From: Caproiciproducens sp. NJN-50
GTDB taxonomy: Bacteria > Bacillota > Clostridia > Oscillospirales > Acutalibacteraceae
Direction: 5' to 3'
Assembly: GCF_004103755.1 (NCBI RefSeq)
Contig: NZ_CP035283.1
Span: forward strand, 1,550,001 to 1,614,000
Length of the DNA: 64,000 bases
Part shown: positions 28,345-36,544 of the stretch, one piece after another
Layout: each line of letters starts with the position of its first letter
Position numbering within the stretch: position 1 is the stretch's first letter
The notes under the pieces: generated by a model
The model's database searches: none
Seen by the model: only the letters and a program-made list of their open reading frames with translations
Told to the model about the DNA's origin: nothing
Made by a program: the position numbers and the translations under genes

Positions 28345-29901
28345 TTACAGCAGGTTAGACTTTATCGTCAGTTCCGGGTTATAGCCGAACACTTCTTTAA
28401 AATAAGGAGCACACTGGTCAAATGCCCACTGTTCCAAATACAGATTAGCGTCGCTCTGGGAAGAAATGGTCAGCAGATCTTTTTCCAGCCGGACTTTAAG
28501 GTCGGTCAGCTTTTGTTTTTGCGATTTGTCGAGCGAGTTTGCCAGGCGGAAAATTGCGACGAGCTTGGAAACGATCAATCTGTTTTTTTCATTCAGCGAA
28601 GCAAACGCGGCGTTGCTGTGATTCGGAATATCGTACTCGTTATAACGCGCCACAAAAGCCGTCAGAAGCATTTCTTCATCCGTAAGGCCGTAGATGTCTG
28701 TGTCCTTGATCAAGTCGTACGAGCTTTGCAAATGCCGCTTGGCGGTGACGTAATGCCCGCAGTCGTGAAGAATGGCGGCCAGCTCCAGCAGCAGACGTTC
28801 CCTTCGCCCCAGGCCGTGGGCCCCTTTCATTTTATCAAAGATCTTGCAGGAAAATTCCCGGACGCATTCCGTGTGCGTGCGGCTGCAGTGGTAGGAATCC
28901 GCGATTTTCCCGGCACAGGAAATCGCGCTGACGCGCACATGGTCCAGATACTGAGCGGAGCTTTTGGGAATCAGCATCTGACGGATCAATGCGTCCCAGA
29001 GCTCCACTTCAGGGGACAGGATCGTTGTGGACGCAGTAAAGCGAAGGAGCCGGATGGCAATTGCCAGAGAAGAATACAGCAGCTCGGCTGTTTCTTCGGA
29101 AAGGTTGTATTTGCGGCCGATGCGGTCCTGCGGCATTTTCCTGATTTGTTCAAAGAGTTCCTTAATTCGAAAGGAATCCAGCTCGTACCTCCCGTCCTTC
29201 AGTTCAATACCGCAAATTTTCGCAATCAGGCGGACCCCGCTGCCGGTCAAAACAAGATTGCCCGCCTTTCCGCTTTCCAGAGGAACATGGATATGCCACA
29301 GGATGGAATCCAGATATTCCTCAACAACGGTGGAAAAATCATCCGTCGCATTTTGGATATTTCCGAGCATATCGTGGAGTTTCAGCGATCCCATCGGAAT
29401 ATTCTGCGAAAAAATCATTTGTTTTCCATCATAGACGGAGAAACCGATCGTTCCGGCCCCGATATGGCAGATCAGCGCGCTCTCGCCTTTCGTTTTTTCC
29501 ATCCTGCTATTCATGTAATTTAAGATTTCCCAGTAAATCAGAGTTTTTTCCTGATCATCCTCCAGAACCTCGACCTGAATCCCGTTTTGTATCTTCAGCT
29601 GGTCGATGATGAATGAGCGGTTTTCCGCCTCCCGCAAAGCCGTGGTGGCGACGGTTCTGCAGTCTGTTACGCCATATCCGGTCAGAACGTCCTCGTAGCC
29701 GTGCAGAAGGGAAGAAAGTTCGCGAAGGCTTTCAAAACTGATTTTTCCGTCGGTAAAAACCTCGTGTCCCAGGCGAAGCGGGTATTCGAGGAGATCGATA
29801 TTTTCGATCTTGCCCTTTTTCAGCTGTGAGATTCTCATTTTCAAGGCATTGGAATCAATGTCAATGACAGCCGCGAGCCTGGGATTCTTTTTCCTGTTCA
29901 A
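28345..29901 (-). CDS. Ppx/GppA-family protein with altered active site and C-terminal HD region
   Basis: The protein has 518 residues: an ASKHA-fold phosphatase domain and a C-terminal HD-like region (ILHDCGHYVTAK). Members normally degrade polyphosphate or pppGpp. Several canonical motifs are changed. The first phosphate loop is DIDSN (14-18) instead of DxGSN, the region of the catalytic glutamate reads EDDQEK (114-119) instead of SGxEEA, and the second loop is HIGAGTIG (146-153) instead of DIGGGSTE. It may be inactive, regulatory or of new specificity. The start is TTG at 29901, supported by GGGAG eight bases upstream. It is the first gene of the ppx-ppk1-pfkA operon. Confidence 0.8.
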   Translation of the reverse strand: MNRKKNPRLAAVIDIDSNALKMRISQLKKGKIENIDLLEYPLRLGHEVFTDGKISFESLRELSSLLHGYEDVLTGYGVTDCRTVATTALREAENRSFIIDQLKIQNGIQVEVLEDDQEKTLIYWEILNYMNSRMEKTKGESALICHIGAGTIGFSVYDGKQMIFSQNIPMGSLKLHDMLGNIQNATDDFSTVVEEYLDSILWHIHVPLESGKAGNLVLTGSGVRLIAKICGIELKDGRYELDSFRIKELFEQIRKMPQDRIGRKYNLSEETAELLYSSLAIAIRLLRFTASTTILSPEVELWDALIRQMLIPKSSAQYLDHVRVSAISCAGKIADSYHCSRTHTECVREFSCKIFDKMKGAHGLGRRERLLLELAAILHDCGHYVTAKRHLQSSYDLIKDTDIYGLTDEEMLLTAFVARYNEYDIPNHSNAAFASLNEKNRLIVSKLVAIFRLANSLDKSQKQKLTDLKVRLEKDLLTISSQSDANLYLEQWAFDQCAPYFKEVFGYNPELTIKSNLL

Positions 29902-30058
29902 AGAATTCTCTCCCTTCCACTCCGTAAGATTTATATATTATTAGGATAACAAGTTTTTATTCTGATTTCCACCTTTTTACATAGATTTTACATAAACTAA
30001 ATCAGGCCGTCTTTCCTTCCATCCGGTTTCAGGATGAGATGATTTTCCGTTTCGTGTG

Positions 30059-30067
30059 TGATATACT
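30059..30067 (+). promoter_or_regulatory. Extended -10 promoter of the capA-like gene
   Basis: TGATATACT has the TGn extension next to TATACT; the -35 region (ATGATT at 30039-30044) is weak. Confidence 0.5.
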
Positions 30068-30110
30068 GGATTCATGCAAAAGGAATGCCGAAAAGAAAGG
30101 TTTACGAATT

Positions 30111-31349
30111 ATGAAAAAAAGACACCATTCCGCCTTCCGGCGGACGGCAGTGATCTCTGCCGCGATCATTTTCTGCGGTGTGATCGCAGCCGCAGCGGCG
30201 TTTTACCACGGACAGATCCCCGGCTTGAATCAAAGCCAAACGTCCTCGTCCGCTTTGCCGTCTTCTTCACAGACAAAGACGCCTTCTTCCTCAAAATCTG
30301 TCCCGAAACCTGTTTCCATCACTATTCTTGGCGCGGGGGATGATTTGATACACAGCACTATTTACAATCGCGCAAAAAAGCTGGCGGGCGGGAAGGGCTA
30401 CGATTTCGACCCGATGTATGAACGTGTGGCCGGAAGAATTCAAACCGCCGATATTGCGGTCGTCAACCAGGAAAGTATCCTGGCCTCAAAGGTGGCGCCG
30501 ATCTCGGGATATCCCCTTTTCAATTCTCCGACCGAAGTGGGGGACGAGCTGGTTCACCTCGGCTTTGACGTAATCAATCAGGCAAACAACCACGTTTTGG
30601 ATATGGGACAAAAAGGAATCAAGGCGGCGCTCGACTACTGGGACACTCAGCCGGTCACAGCCATCGGGGCGTATCGGAACGACGCCGACCTTCAAAATAT
30701 TCGGATTGTGGAGTCAAAGGGAATTAAGACCGCGCAGATCGGGATCACGGAAATGACAAACGGTCTGTATTTGCCGAAAGATTCGGATTACCGCATCGTC
30801 TACGCAAGTGATACCGAACTGATTAAAAGCCTGATCCAAAAGGCAAAAAGCATGGCTGACGTCGTCGTGATTTCTGTTCACTGGGGAACCGAGGATACCT
30901 ACACACTGACGGATCAGCAGAAGAAACTTGCGCAGGAAATGGTCGACTGGGGCGCGGATATCATTTTCGGAAATCATCCGCACGTGGTGCAGCAGCTCAC
31001 TTTGTTGACAAGGGCGTCCGACGGCGCGAAATGTCCTGTGATTTTTGCTTTCGGGAATTTCATTTCCGGCCAGCTTTACGGAAGAAATATGGTAAGCGGT
31101 CTGTTGACCGTTACGATGACTAAAAATTTTGAAACTGGGAAAACCGTTTATTCCGGCATGAAATTTGAACCGATCGTAACCCATTATGAAACCAGCTTTG
31201 CAAACCTTTCCATTTACCCGTTGAGCGAATATTCGGAAACGCTTGCAAGCAAGCATGGTGTTCGGAAGAGGACGCCCGAATTCAGCATGCGGTTTATCCA
31301 GGACATCATTGACCAAAACATTCCCAAAGAGTATCAGGCAGAGTCTTGA
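30111..31349 (+). CDS. CapA-family (PgsA-like) extracytoplasmic metallophosphoesterase
   Basis: A 412-residue protein with a basic N-terminus, one membrane segment (about residues 12-30) and a Ser/Thr/Pro-rich linker of ~35 residues. A calcineurin-like domain of the CapA type follows. Metal-site motifs appear in order: GAGDDLIH, NQESIL, NQANNHVLDMG, SVHWGTED, FGNHPHVVQ and FAFGNF, all apparently intact. CapA/PgsA proteins take part in poly-gamma-glutamate or capsule production, but no capB or capC is nearby, so that role is unsupported here. The ATG at 30111 is preceded by AAAGG at a spacing of about 10. The promoter of the following riboswitch overlaps its stop codon. Confidence 0.85.
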   Translation: MKKRHHSAFRRTAVISAAIIFCGVIAAAAAFYHGQIPGLNQSQTSSSALPSSSQTKTPSSSKSVPKPVSITILGAGDDLIHSTIYNRAKKLAGGKGYDFDPMYERVAGRIQTADIAVVNQESILASKVAPISGYPLFNSPTEVGDELVHLGFDVINQANNHVLDMGQKGIKAALDYWDTQPVTAIGAYRNDADLQNIRIVESKGIKTAQIGITEMTNGLYLPKDSDYRIVYASDTELIKSLIQKAKSMADVVVISVHWGTEDTYTLTDQQKKLAQEMVDWGADIIFGNHPHVVQQLTLLTRASDGAKCPVIFAFGNFISGQLYGRNMVSGLLTVTMTKNFETGKTVYSGMKFEPIVTHYETSFANLSIYPLSEYSETLASKHGVRKRTPEFSMRFIQDIIDQNIPKEYQAES

Positions 31350-31374
31350 CAGAACTTCCGAACTGTGTTATACT
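31346..31374 (+). promoter_or_regulatory. Promoter of the ribU transcript
   Basis: TTGACA, 17 bases, TATACT, overlapping the preceding stop codon. Transcription should begin near 31381, about ten bases before the first FMN aptamer. Confidence 0.88.
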
Positions 31375-31390
31375 TCTGACAATTGAATAA

Positions 31391-31515
31391 GTTCTTCGGG
31401 GCGGGGTGCAATTCCCCACCGGCGGTAAAGCGGTGAGAGCCGATAAGCCCGCGAGCGGAAACGCAGATTTTGGTTTGATTCCAAAGCCGACGGTAAAGTC
31501 CGGATGAAAGAAGAA
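31391..31515 (+). promoter_or_regulatory. FMN riboswitch (RFN element), first copy
   Basis: All conserved RFN blocks are present in order: the GGGTGCAATTCCCC hairpin, ACCGGCGGTAAA, AGCCCGCGAGC, GATTTTGGTTTGATTCC, AGCCGACGGTA and AGTCCGGATGAAAGAAGA. P1 can form between TTCTTC at the 5' end and GAAGAA at the 3' end. A terminator follows 30 bases later, so control is probably by transcription termination when FMN is bound. Confidence 0.95.
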
Positions 31516-31544
31516 AAACAGACGATTTTTTGTGCTGTTATGCC

Positions 31545-31571
31545 GTCCCGCATTTTTGCGGGACTTTTTTT
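31545..31571 (+). terminator. Terminator of the first FMN riboswitch
   Basis: GTCCCGCA/TGCGGGAC with a TTTT loop, then seven Ts. No gene lies between this terminator and the second aptamer. Confidence 0.88.
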
Positions 31572-31639
31572 GTTCAATCCGTTGATTCCTGCCTCAAAGG
31601 ATTATTGAAGCCTTTTTTGGCATAGATCAAAATAAACAG

Positions 31640-31762
31640 TTTCAGGAGAGGGTGCAATTCCCCACCGGCGGTAAAACGGCGAACAGCCGGCGAGCCCGCG
31701 AGCGGCATATCAGCCGCGGATTTTGGTTTGATTCCGAAGCCGACGGTAGAGTCCGGATGAAA
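31640..31762 (+). promoter_or_regulatory. FMN riboswitch (RFN element), second copy
   Basis: The same blocks recur: GGGTGCAATTCCCC, ACCGGCGGTAAA, AGCCCGCGAGC, GATTTTGGTTTGATTCC, AGCCGACGGTA and AGTCCGGATGAAAGAAGA. The variable stem (around 31676-31690 and 31702-31718) and the 5' P1 arm differ from the first copy. No T-run hairpin follows. The ribosome site GAGGAG (31766-31771) begins four bases after the aptamer, so this copy probably acts on translation. Confidence 0.93.
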
Positions 31763-31776
31763 GAAGAGGAGCAAAA

Positions 31777-32415
31777 ATGACAAATAATTATGAAAAAGCC
31801 GGCAAACGCCAGAGACTAAAATTTGACGCCAGAAACATCGCACAGATTGGGGTTCTGTCCGGAATCGCATTTCTGCTGATGATGTTTGAATTTCCGCTGT
31901 GGTTTGCCCCCGCGTTTTACAGGCTGGATTTCAGCGAGCTGCCGGTTTTGATCGGAGGCTTCGCTCTGGGGCCGGTGGCCGGAATCATGATTGAACTGGT
32001 GAAGGTGATTTTGTATCTTGTAATCCACGGAAGCTCCACCGCGGGCGTGGGCGACCTTGCCAATTTCCTGATCGGATGCTCGCTGGTTGTCCCCAGCGCA
32101 ATTCTTTACAAATATCATAAAAGCAGACGCAATGCGGTCATCGGTCTGGTCCTGGGCACTTTGGTGATGATTCTGGTCGGCAGCCTGGTGAATGCTTATG
32201 TGCTTCTTCCTGTCTATGCCGTGGCTTACCATATGCCGATGAGCGCACTGATCAGCATGGGCTCCGTCGTCAACCCGTCCATAAAGAACCTGCAGACCTT
32301 TATTCTCTTGGCTGTCGCACCGTTTAACCTGTTCAAAGGGGTAACGGTTTCCTGCCTGACGATGCTTCTTTATAAAAGAGTCAGCCCGATCCTGCACCAT
32401 ACCATGGGGAAATGA
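31777..32415 (+). CDS. ribU: Riboflavin ECF transporter S component
   Basis: A 212-residue membrane protein with about six hydrophobic segments. It has the features of RibU: the FEFPLWFAPAFYRLDFSELPV block, GFALGPVAGI, and a glycine/serine-rich loop before the third segment. RibU binds riboflavin and works with a shared energizing module (EcfT and two ATPases) encoded elsewhere. The two FMN riboswitches directly upstream confirm the substrate. GAGGAG lies five bases before the ATG. It is a single-gene unit; metK after it has its own promoter and riboswitch. Confidence 0.95.
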   Translation: MTNNYEKAGKRQRLKFDARNIAQIGVLSGIAFLLMMFEFPLWFAPAFYRLDFSELPVLIGGFALGPVAGIMIELVKVILYLVIHGSSTAGVGDLANFLIGCSLVVPSAILYKYHKSRRNAVIGLVLGTLVMILVGSLVNAYVLLPVYAVAYHMPMSALISMGSVVNPSIKNLQTFILLAVAPFNLFKGVTVSCLTMLLYKRVSPILHHTMGK

Positions 32416-32452
32416 ACGCTGCGGCGGATGGCCGGATCTTTAAGAATATCCC

Positions 32453-32481
32453 TTTACAAATTCTTTAGCCTGTGCTATACT
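32453..32481 (+). promoter_or_regulatory. Promoter of the metK transcript
   Basis: TTTACA, 17 bases, TATACT, 25 bases before the SAM-I aptamer. Confidence 0.82.
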
Positions 32482-32505
32482 GTAAAGCATAAAAATTGAA
32501 TATTT

Positions 32506-32604
32506 CCTTATCAAGAGTGACGGAGGGAACAGGCCCTGTGATGTCCGGCAACCTGCTTGGAAAAAGCAAGGTGCCAAATCCTGCGGGAAAGCCGAAAGAT
32601 GAGG
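32506..32604 (+). promoter_or_regulatory. SAM-I riboswitch (S-box) upstream of metK
   Basis: P1 is CCTTATC (32506-32512) with GATGAGG (32598-32604). Conserved S-box blocks appear in order: TCAAGAGTGACGGAGGGA, GGCCCTGTGATGTCCGGCAACC, GGTGCCAAATCC and GAAAGATGAGG. SAM binding should favour the terminator just downstream and lower SAM synthetase production. Confidence 0.96.
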
Positions 32605-32610
32605 TGGATC

Positions 32611-32650
32611 AGGACCGTCCGGTTTTCTTCCGGTCGGTCCTTTATTTTTT
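32611..32650 (+). terminator. SAM-I riboswitch terminator
   Basis: AGGACCG/CGGTCCT with an inner CCGG/CCGG step, then TTTATTTTTT. It lies directly after the aptamer and 42 bases before metK. Confidence 0.9.
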
Positions 32651-32691
32651 CGCCCGTTCAGGGCGTACTGAAAGAAGTCAGGAGGATATTT

Positions 32692-33876
32692 ATGGCCAGA
32701 CATTTTTTTACTTCAGAATCCGTAACGGAAGGGCATCCCGATAAAATGTGCGACCAGATCGCGGACGCCGTTTTGGACGCCATTATTGCACAGGACCCGG
32801 CCGCGCATGTAGCCTGTGAAGTGACGGCGACGACGGGTATTATTCATGTGATGGGGGAAATTTCAACGACTTGTTATGTCGACATCGCTTCCATCGCCCG
32901 CGATGTCGTAAAGGATATCGGATATAATGATCCGGACTGCGGTTTTGACGGAAATACCTGCGGTGTCCTGACTTCCATCGATGTCCAGTCGCCGGACATC
33001 GCGATGGGCGTCAACCGTTCCTTTGAAGCTCAGAATGGAGCGACGGATGAAGATGATCTGATCGGAGCCGGGGACCAGGGAATCATGTTCGGGTATGCCT
33101 GCGACGAGACGCCGGAATTGATGCCCCTGCCGATCTCGCTGGCGCATAAACTGGCCAGGCGGCTGAGCGAAGTCAGAAAAACCGATCTGGTTCCTTACCT
33201 GAGGCCCGATGGAAAAACGCAAGTGACCGTGGAATACGAGGGGGACCGCCCTGTCCGGGTCGACACCGTGGTGGTATCGGCCCAGCACAGCCCTGAAGCA
33301 AAGCTGGAACAGATTCGGAGCGATATTCTGAAATACGTCATCCAGTCCGCCATTCCGCAGCATTGGCTGGATGAAAAAACAAAATATTATGTGAATCCGA
33401 CCGGCCGGTTTGTAGTAGGCGGCCCGGTCGGCGACAGCGGACTGACCGGCAGAAAAATCATCGTAGACACTTACGGCGGATATGCGCGGCACGGCGGCGG
33501 CGCTTTTTCCGGAAAGGACCCCACAAAGGTCGACCGGTCCGCCTCCTATGCGGCGCGTTACGTTGCGAAAAATATCGTGGCGGCCGGGATCGCGGGAAAG
33601 TGTGAAGTGCAGCTTGCCTATGCGATCGGCGTTGCGCGGCCGGTTTCCATTCGGGTGGACACGTTCGGGACCTCAAGATTTACCGGAGAAGAACTTTCCG
33701 GCGCGGTCGAGAAGACTTTCGATTTAAGGCCCGGCGCCATCATCCGCGAATTGGACCTCCGCCGCCCGATTTACCGCGCCGTTTCCAACTATGGACATAT
33801 GGGCCGTGAAGACCTTGGCGTCTCCTGGGAAAAATGCGACCGCGTGGAAGCACTGAAAAAAGCGCTGAAAAAATAG
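32692..33876 (+). CDS. metK: S-adenosylmethionine synthetase
   Basis: MetK makes S-adenosylmethionine from methionine and ATP. The protein has 394 residues, beginning MARHFFTSESVTEGHPDKMC. It contains the family motifs GAGDQGIMFGYA and the P-loop-like GGGAFSGKDPTKVDRS. AGGAGG lies six bases before the ATG at 32692. Longer in-frame extensions upstream run into the riboswitch terminator and are not coding. Expression is controlled by the SAM-I riboswitch in the leader. Confidence 0.98.
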   Translation: MARHFFTSESVTEGHPDKMCDQIADAVLDAIIAQDPAAHVACEVTATTGIIHVMGEISTTCYVDIASIARDVVKDIGYNDPDCGFDGNTCGVLTSIDVQSPDIAMGVNRSFEAQNGATDEDDLIGAGDQGIMFGYACDETPELMPLPISLAHKLARRLSEVRKTDLVPYLRPDGKTQVTVEYEGDRPVRVDTVVVSAQHSPEAKLEQIRSDILKYVIQSAIPQHWLDEKTKYYVNPTGRFVVGGPVGDSGLTGRKIIVDTYGGYARHGGGAFSGKDPTKVDRSASYAARYVAKNIVAAGIAGKCEVQLAYAIGVARPVSIRVDTFGTSRFTGEELSGAVEKTFDLRPGAIIRELDLRRPIYRAVSNYGHMGREDLGVSWEKCDRVEALKKALKK

Positions 33877-33924
33877 TCAGTCAAAATTCCACTCCTGCAC
33901 ATAGAATGTGTTGGGGTGGTTTTT

Positions 33925-34260
33925 ATGTTTGAAATTCTTTTCAAAACGCTTTTCGTCCTGTTTGCTATCTTGGGAATCGTGGAGGCATTCCGGATGTTTT
34001 TGTTTTGGCTGCTGAAAACGGAAAACCCCGGAAAACTTTATCTTGTTATTTCCATAAGCGGACATGACGAGAACGCCGAGCTGGTCCTCAGAAGCGCCTG
34101 CGAACGGATTCGGTGGATTCCGGACGGCAATACGGAACTGATTGTGATTGATCGCGGCATGGATGAAGAGACCAGGCAAATCTGTGAAATGGCATGTCTC
34201 GACTTTCCCGAAGTTCACATCTGCCGCGCAAATGAAGTGAGTAAAATCATTCAAGTGTAA
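33925..34260 (+). CDS. Small membrane protein of unknown function
   Basis: I do not recognise this 111-residue protein. The first ~30 residues form one hydrophobic segment. The rest is soluble and mildly acidic, with a beta-rich stretch (KLYLVISISG, ELIVIDRG) followed by MDEETRQICEMAC. The start ATG at 33925 has GGGGTGG a few bases upstream. It lies 48 bases after metK and 67 bases before recD2 on the same strand. The alternating beta/alpha pattern after the membrane segment recalls a glycosyltransferase-like half domain, but that is speculative. Confidence 0.6.
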   Translation: MFEILFKTLFVLFAILGIVEAFRMFLFWLLKTENPGKLYLVISISGHDENAELVLRSACERIRWIPDGNTELIVIDRGMDEETRQICEMACLDFPEVHICRANEVSKIIQV

Positions 34261-34327
34261 TTTGCAAATACATAGAGGATCGTTTATACTAATACTATAT
34301 CATCATAGGGGACAAGAGGGAAGCTGC

Positions 34328-36544
34328 ATGGAGGAAGCAAAGCTTCTGGAAATGACCGGCACCGTGGAGCAGGTCATTTTCCGGAATGAAAAAAACGGAT
34401 ATGCCGTGATCGAGGTCAATGATGGCGAGGAGCTGATAACGGCTGTGGGAAATCTGCCGTTTATCGACGCCGGCGAAGAGCTGCATCTCGTAGGAAACTG
34501 GGTTACGAACCAAAACTACGGGGAACAGTTCCGCGTCGAAGCCTTTGAACGCTCGAAACCGGCCAGCGAAGCGGCCATGCTGAAGTATCTCTCATCCGGA
34601 GCCGTGAAGGGGGTCGGCCCATCGACGGCGGAAAAGATTGTAAAACTCTTTGGAGGCAACGCGCTGAACGTGATGGAAAATGAACCGGAGCGCCTGTGTG
34701 CGGTGCGGGGCATCACAAAGCCCAAGGCGGAGAAAATCAGCGAAGAATTGAAGAGGCTCGGCGGGATAAGAGAGATGATGGTACAGCTTGGGGGTTACGG
34801 CATTTCCCCGGCGGAGGCCGTGCGCGTCTGGAAATTTTACGGTGCGCAGTCCATCGACTGTGTCAGGGAAAATCCCTACTGCCTCTGCGAGGACGGAGTG
34901 AGCATCCCTTTCGACCGGGCCGACCAAATTGCCGCTTCGCTGGAGAGGCCGCAAGACGATCTCTGCCGGGTCCGGGCGGGGATCCTGCACGTCATCCGGC
35001 ATAATCTGGGAAACGGACATACCTGTCTGCCGGCGGACAAGCTGACTGCCGCCGCCGCACACCTTCTGGGGGTGGACAAAAGCCTGACCGGCGAGGTCCT
35101 GGAGGATCTGAAAGCGGATGCGTCCGTGATTTCCTATGTTTTTCGAGAGAGGGAATTTGTTTTTCTGCCGGACCTGTACCGGTCCGAGTTCTATTCGGCG
35201 GAACGGATCAAGATGCTGCTCCGGTTTCCTGCTCCGACGATTACGGGAGTCGACGGCAGAATAGAAGAAGTCGAGCGTGAATTTGGAATCCAGTATGCCG
35301 AAGGACAAAAACAGGCCGTGCGGGAAGCCCTGTCCAGAGGAATTCTGATCCTTACGGGCGGGCCGGGGACAGGGAAAACGACGACCCTGAACGCGATCAT
35401 TCGTCTGCTGGAGCTCAGCGGCGAAAAGGTCCTGCTTGCGGCGCCGACCGGAAGGGCGGCGAAACGCATGTCGGAACTGACGGGAAGGGAGGCAAAAACC
35501 ATTCATCGCCTGCTGCAGGTGGAATGGGATGAAAACGACCAGCCTGTCTTTGCCAGGAACGAAAAAAATCTTCTCGAGTGCGACGCCCTTGTCATCGACG
35601 AACTGTCCATGGTGGACACCGCCCTTTTCGAAGCTCTTTTGCGGGCGCTCCCGCTGGGGCGCAGGCTGATCCTGGTCGGCGACAGTGATCAGCTCCCGTC
35701 CGTCGGTCCGGGGAATGTGATCGGCGACCTGATTGGCTCCGGCCTTTTGCCGGTCGTCCAGCTTCGCCAGGTCTTTCGCCAGTCCATGCAAAGCCTGATT
35801 GTACGCAATGCCCATCGGATCGTGGCGGGCGAGATGCCGGACCTTGAAATAAGGAACGAGGACTTTTTCTTTTTGCGCTGCGGTGATCCGGCCCGGATCA
35901 GCGCGACCGTCGTCGATCTCTGCAAGCGGCGCCTGCCGGAAAGCTACGGCTTTTCCGCGCTGACGGATATTCAGGTCCTTACGCCCTCACGGAAAGGGGA
36001 ACTTGGGACCCAGGAGCTGAACAAAAAGCTTCAGCAGGTCCTCAATCCTCCGGACAGCCGGAAATCGGAACTCCGCGTGAACGGTTCGATTTTCCGCGTG
36101 GGGGACAAGGTCATGCAGATCCGGAACGATTACAATCTGCCATGGACCCGCTCTGACGGCTCTGTCGGCGAGGGAGTCTTTAACGGCGACCTTGGCATCG
36201 TTCAGGAAATAGACCGCCGCGTGCCCGTTCTCACGGTCCGCATGGATGACCGCATTGTAGCCTATGAGTCGGAAGCGGCGGCGGAATTGGAGCTTGCCTA
36301 TGCCATGACGGTACACAAAAGCCAGGGAAATGAATTTCCGGCGGTTGTGATTCCAATGTTCCGGGGCGCCCCGCAGCTGGCCTACCGAAACCTGCTTTAC
36401 ACCGCCGTGACCCGGGCGAAATCCCTGCTGATTCTGGTCGGAACGCCCGAAACCGTCCGCAACATGGTGGAAAACAACCGCAAGACCAGGCGATACACAG
36501 GTCTGCTTTATCTTTTAACCGGGGGCGGGGAGGATGAGTCTTAA
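34328..36544 (+). CDS. recD2: RecD2-type ATP-dependent DNA helicase
   Basis: A 738-residue superfamily 1B helicase of the RecD2 (RecD-like, no RecBC) type. An N-terminal OB-like region is followed by tandem helix-hairpin-helix elements (SGAVKGVGPSTAEKIV and CAVRGITKPKAEKI). The motor has GGPGTGKTTTLNAI (Walker A), VIDELSMVD (Walker B), and the late motif TVHKSQGNEFPAVV. RecD2 is linked to replication-fork and mismatch-repair functions in Firmicutes. The ATG at 34328 has AGAGGG upstream. Its end overlaps the comF start by 11 bases, showing translational coupling. Confidence 0.95.
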   Translation: MEEAKLLEMTGTVEQVIFRNEKNGYAVIEVNDGEELITAVGNLPFIDAGEELHLVGNWVTNQNYGEQFRVEAFERSKPASEAAMLKYLSSGAVKGVGPSTAEKIVKLFGGNALNVMENEPERLCAVRGITKPKAEKISEELKRLGGIREMMVQLGGYGISPAEAVRVWKFYGAQSIDCVRENPYCLCEDGVSIPFDRADQIAASLERPQDDLCRVRAGILHVIRHNLGNGHTCLPADKLTAAAAHLLGVDKSLTGEVLEDLKADASVISYVFREREFVFLPDLYRSEFYSAERIKMLLRFPAPTITGVDGRIEEVEREFGIQYAEGQKQAVREALSRGILILTGGPGTGKTTTLNAIIRLLELSGEKVLLAAPTGRAAKRMSELTGREAKTIHRLLQVEWDENDQPVFARNEKNLLECDALVIDELSMVDTALFEALLRALPLGRRLILVGDSDQLPSVGPGNVIGDLIGSGLLPVVQLRQVFRQSMQSLIVRNAHRIVAGEMPDLEIRNEDFFFLRCGDPARISATVVDLCKRRLPESYGFSALTDIQVLTPSRKGELGTQELNKKLQQVLNPPDSRKSELRVNGSIFRVGDKVMQIRNDYNLPWTRSDGSVGEGVFNGDLGIVQEIDRRVPVLTVRMDDRIVAYESEAAAELELAYAMTVHKSQGNEFPAVVIPMFRGAPQLAYRNLLYTAVTRAKSLLILVGTPETVRNMVENNRKTRRYTGLLYLLTGGGEDES

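Noticed and set aside
31572..31639. Second promoter between the two FMN aptamers
   Set aside because: TTGATT and TTGTTC occur, but no -10 box stands at a suitable distance.
31391..31762. The two similar blocks considered as a CRISPR-like or mobile direct repeat
   Set aside because: Their conserved parts are exactly the FMN aptamer core, their variable stems differ, and a ribU gene follows.
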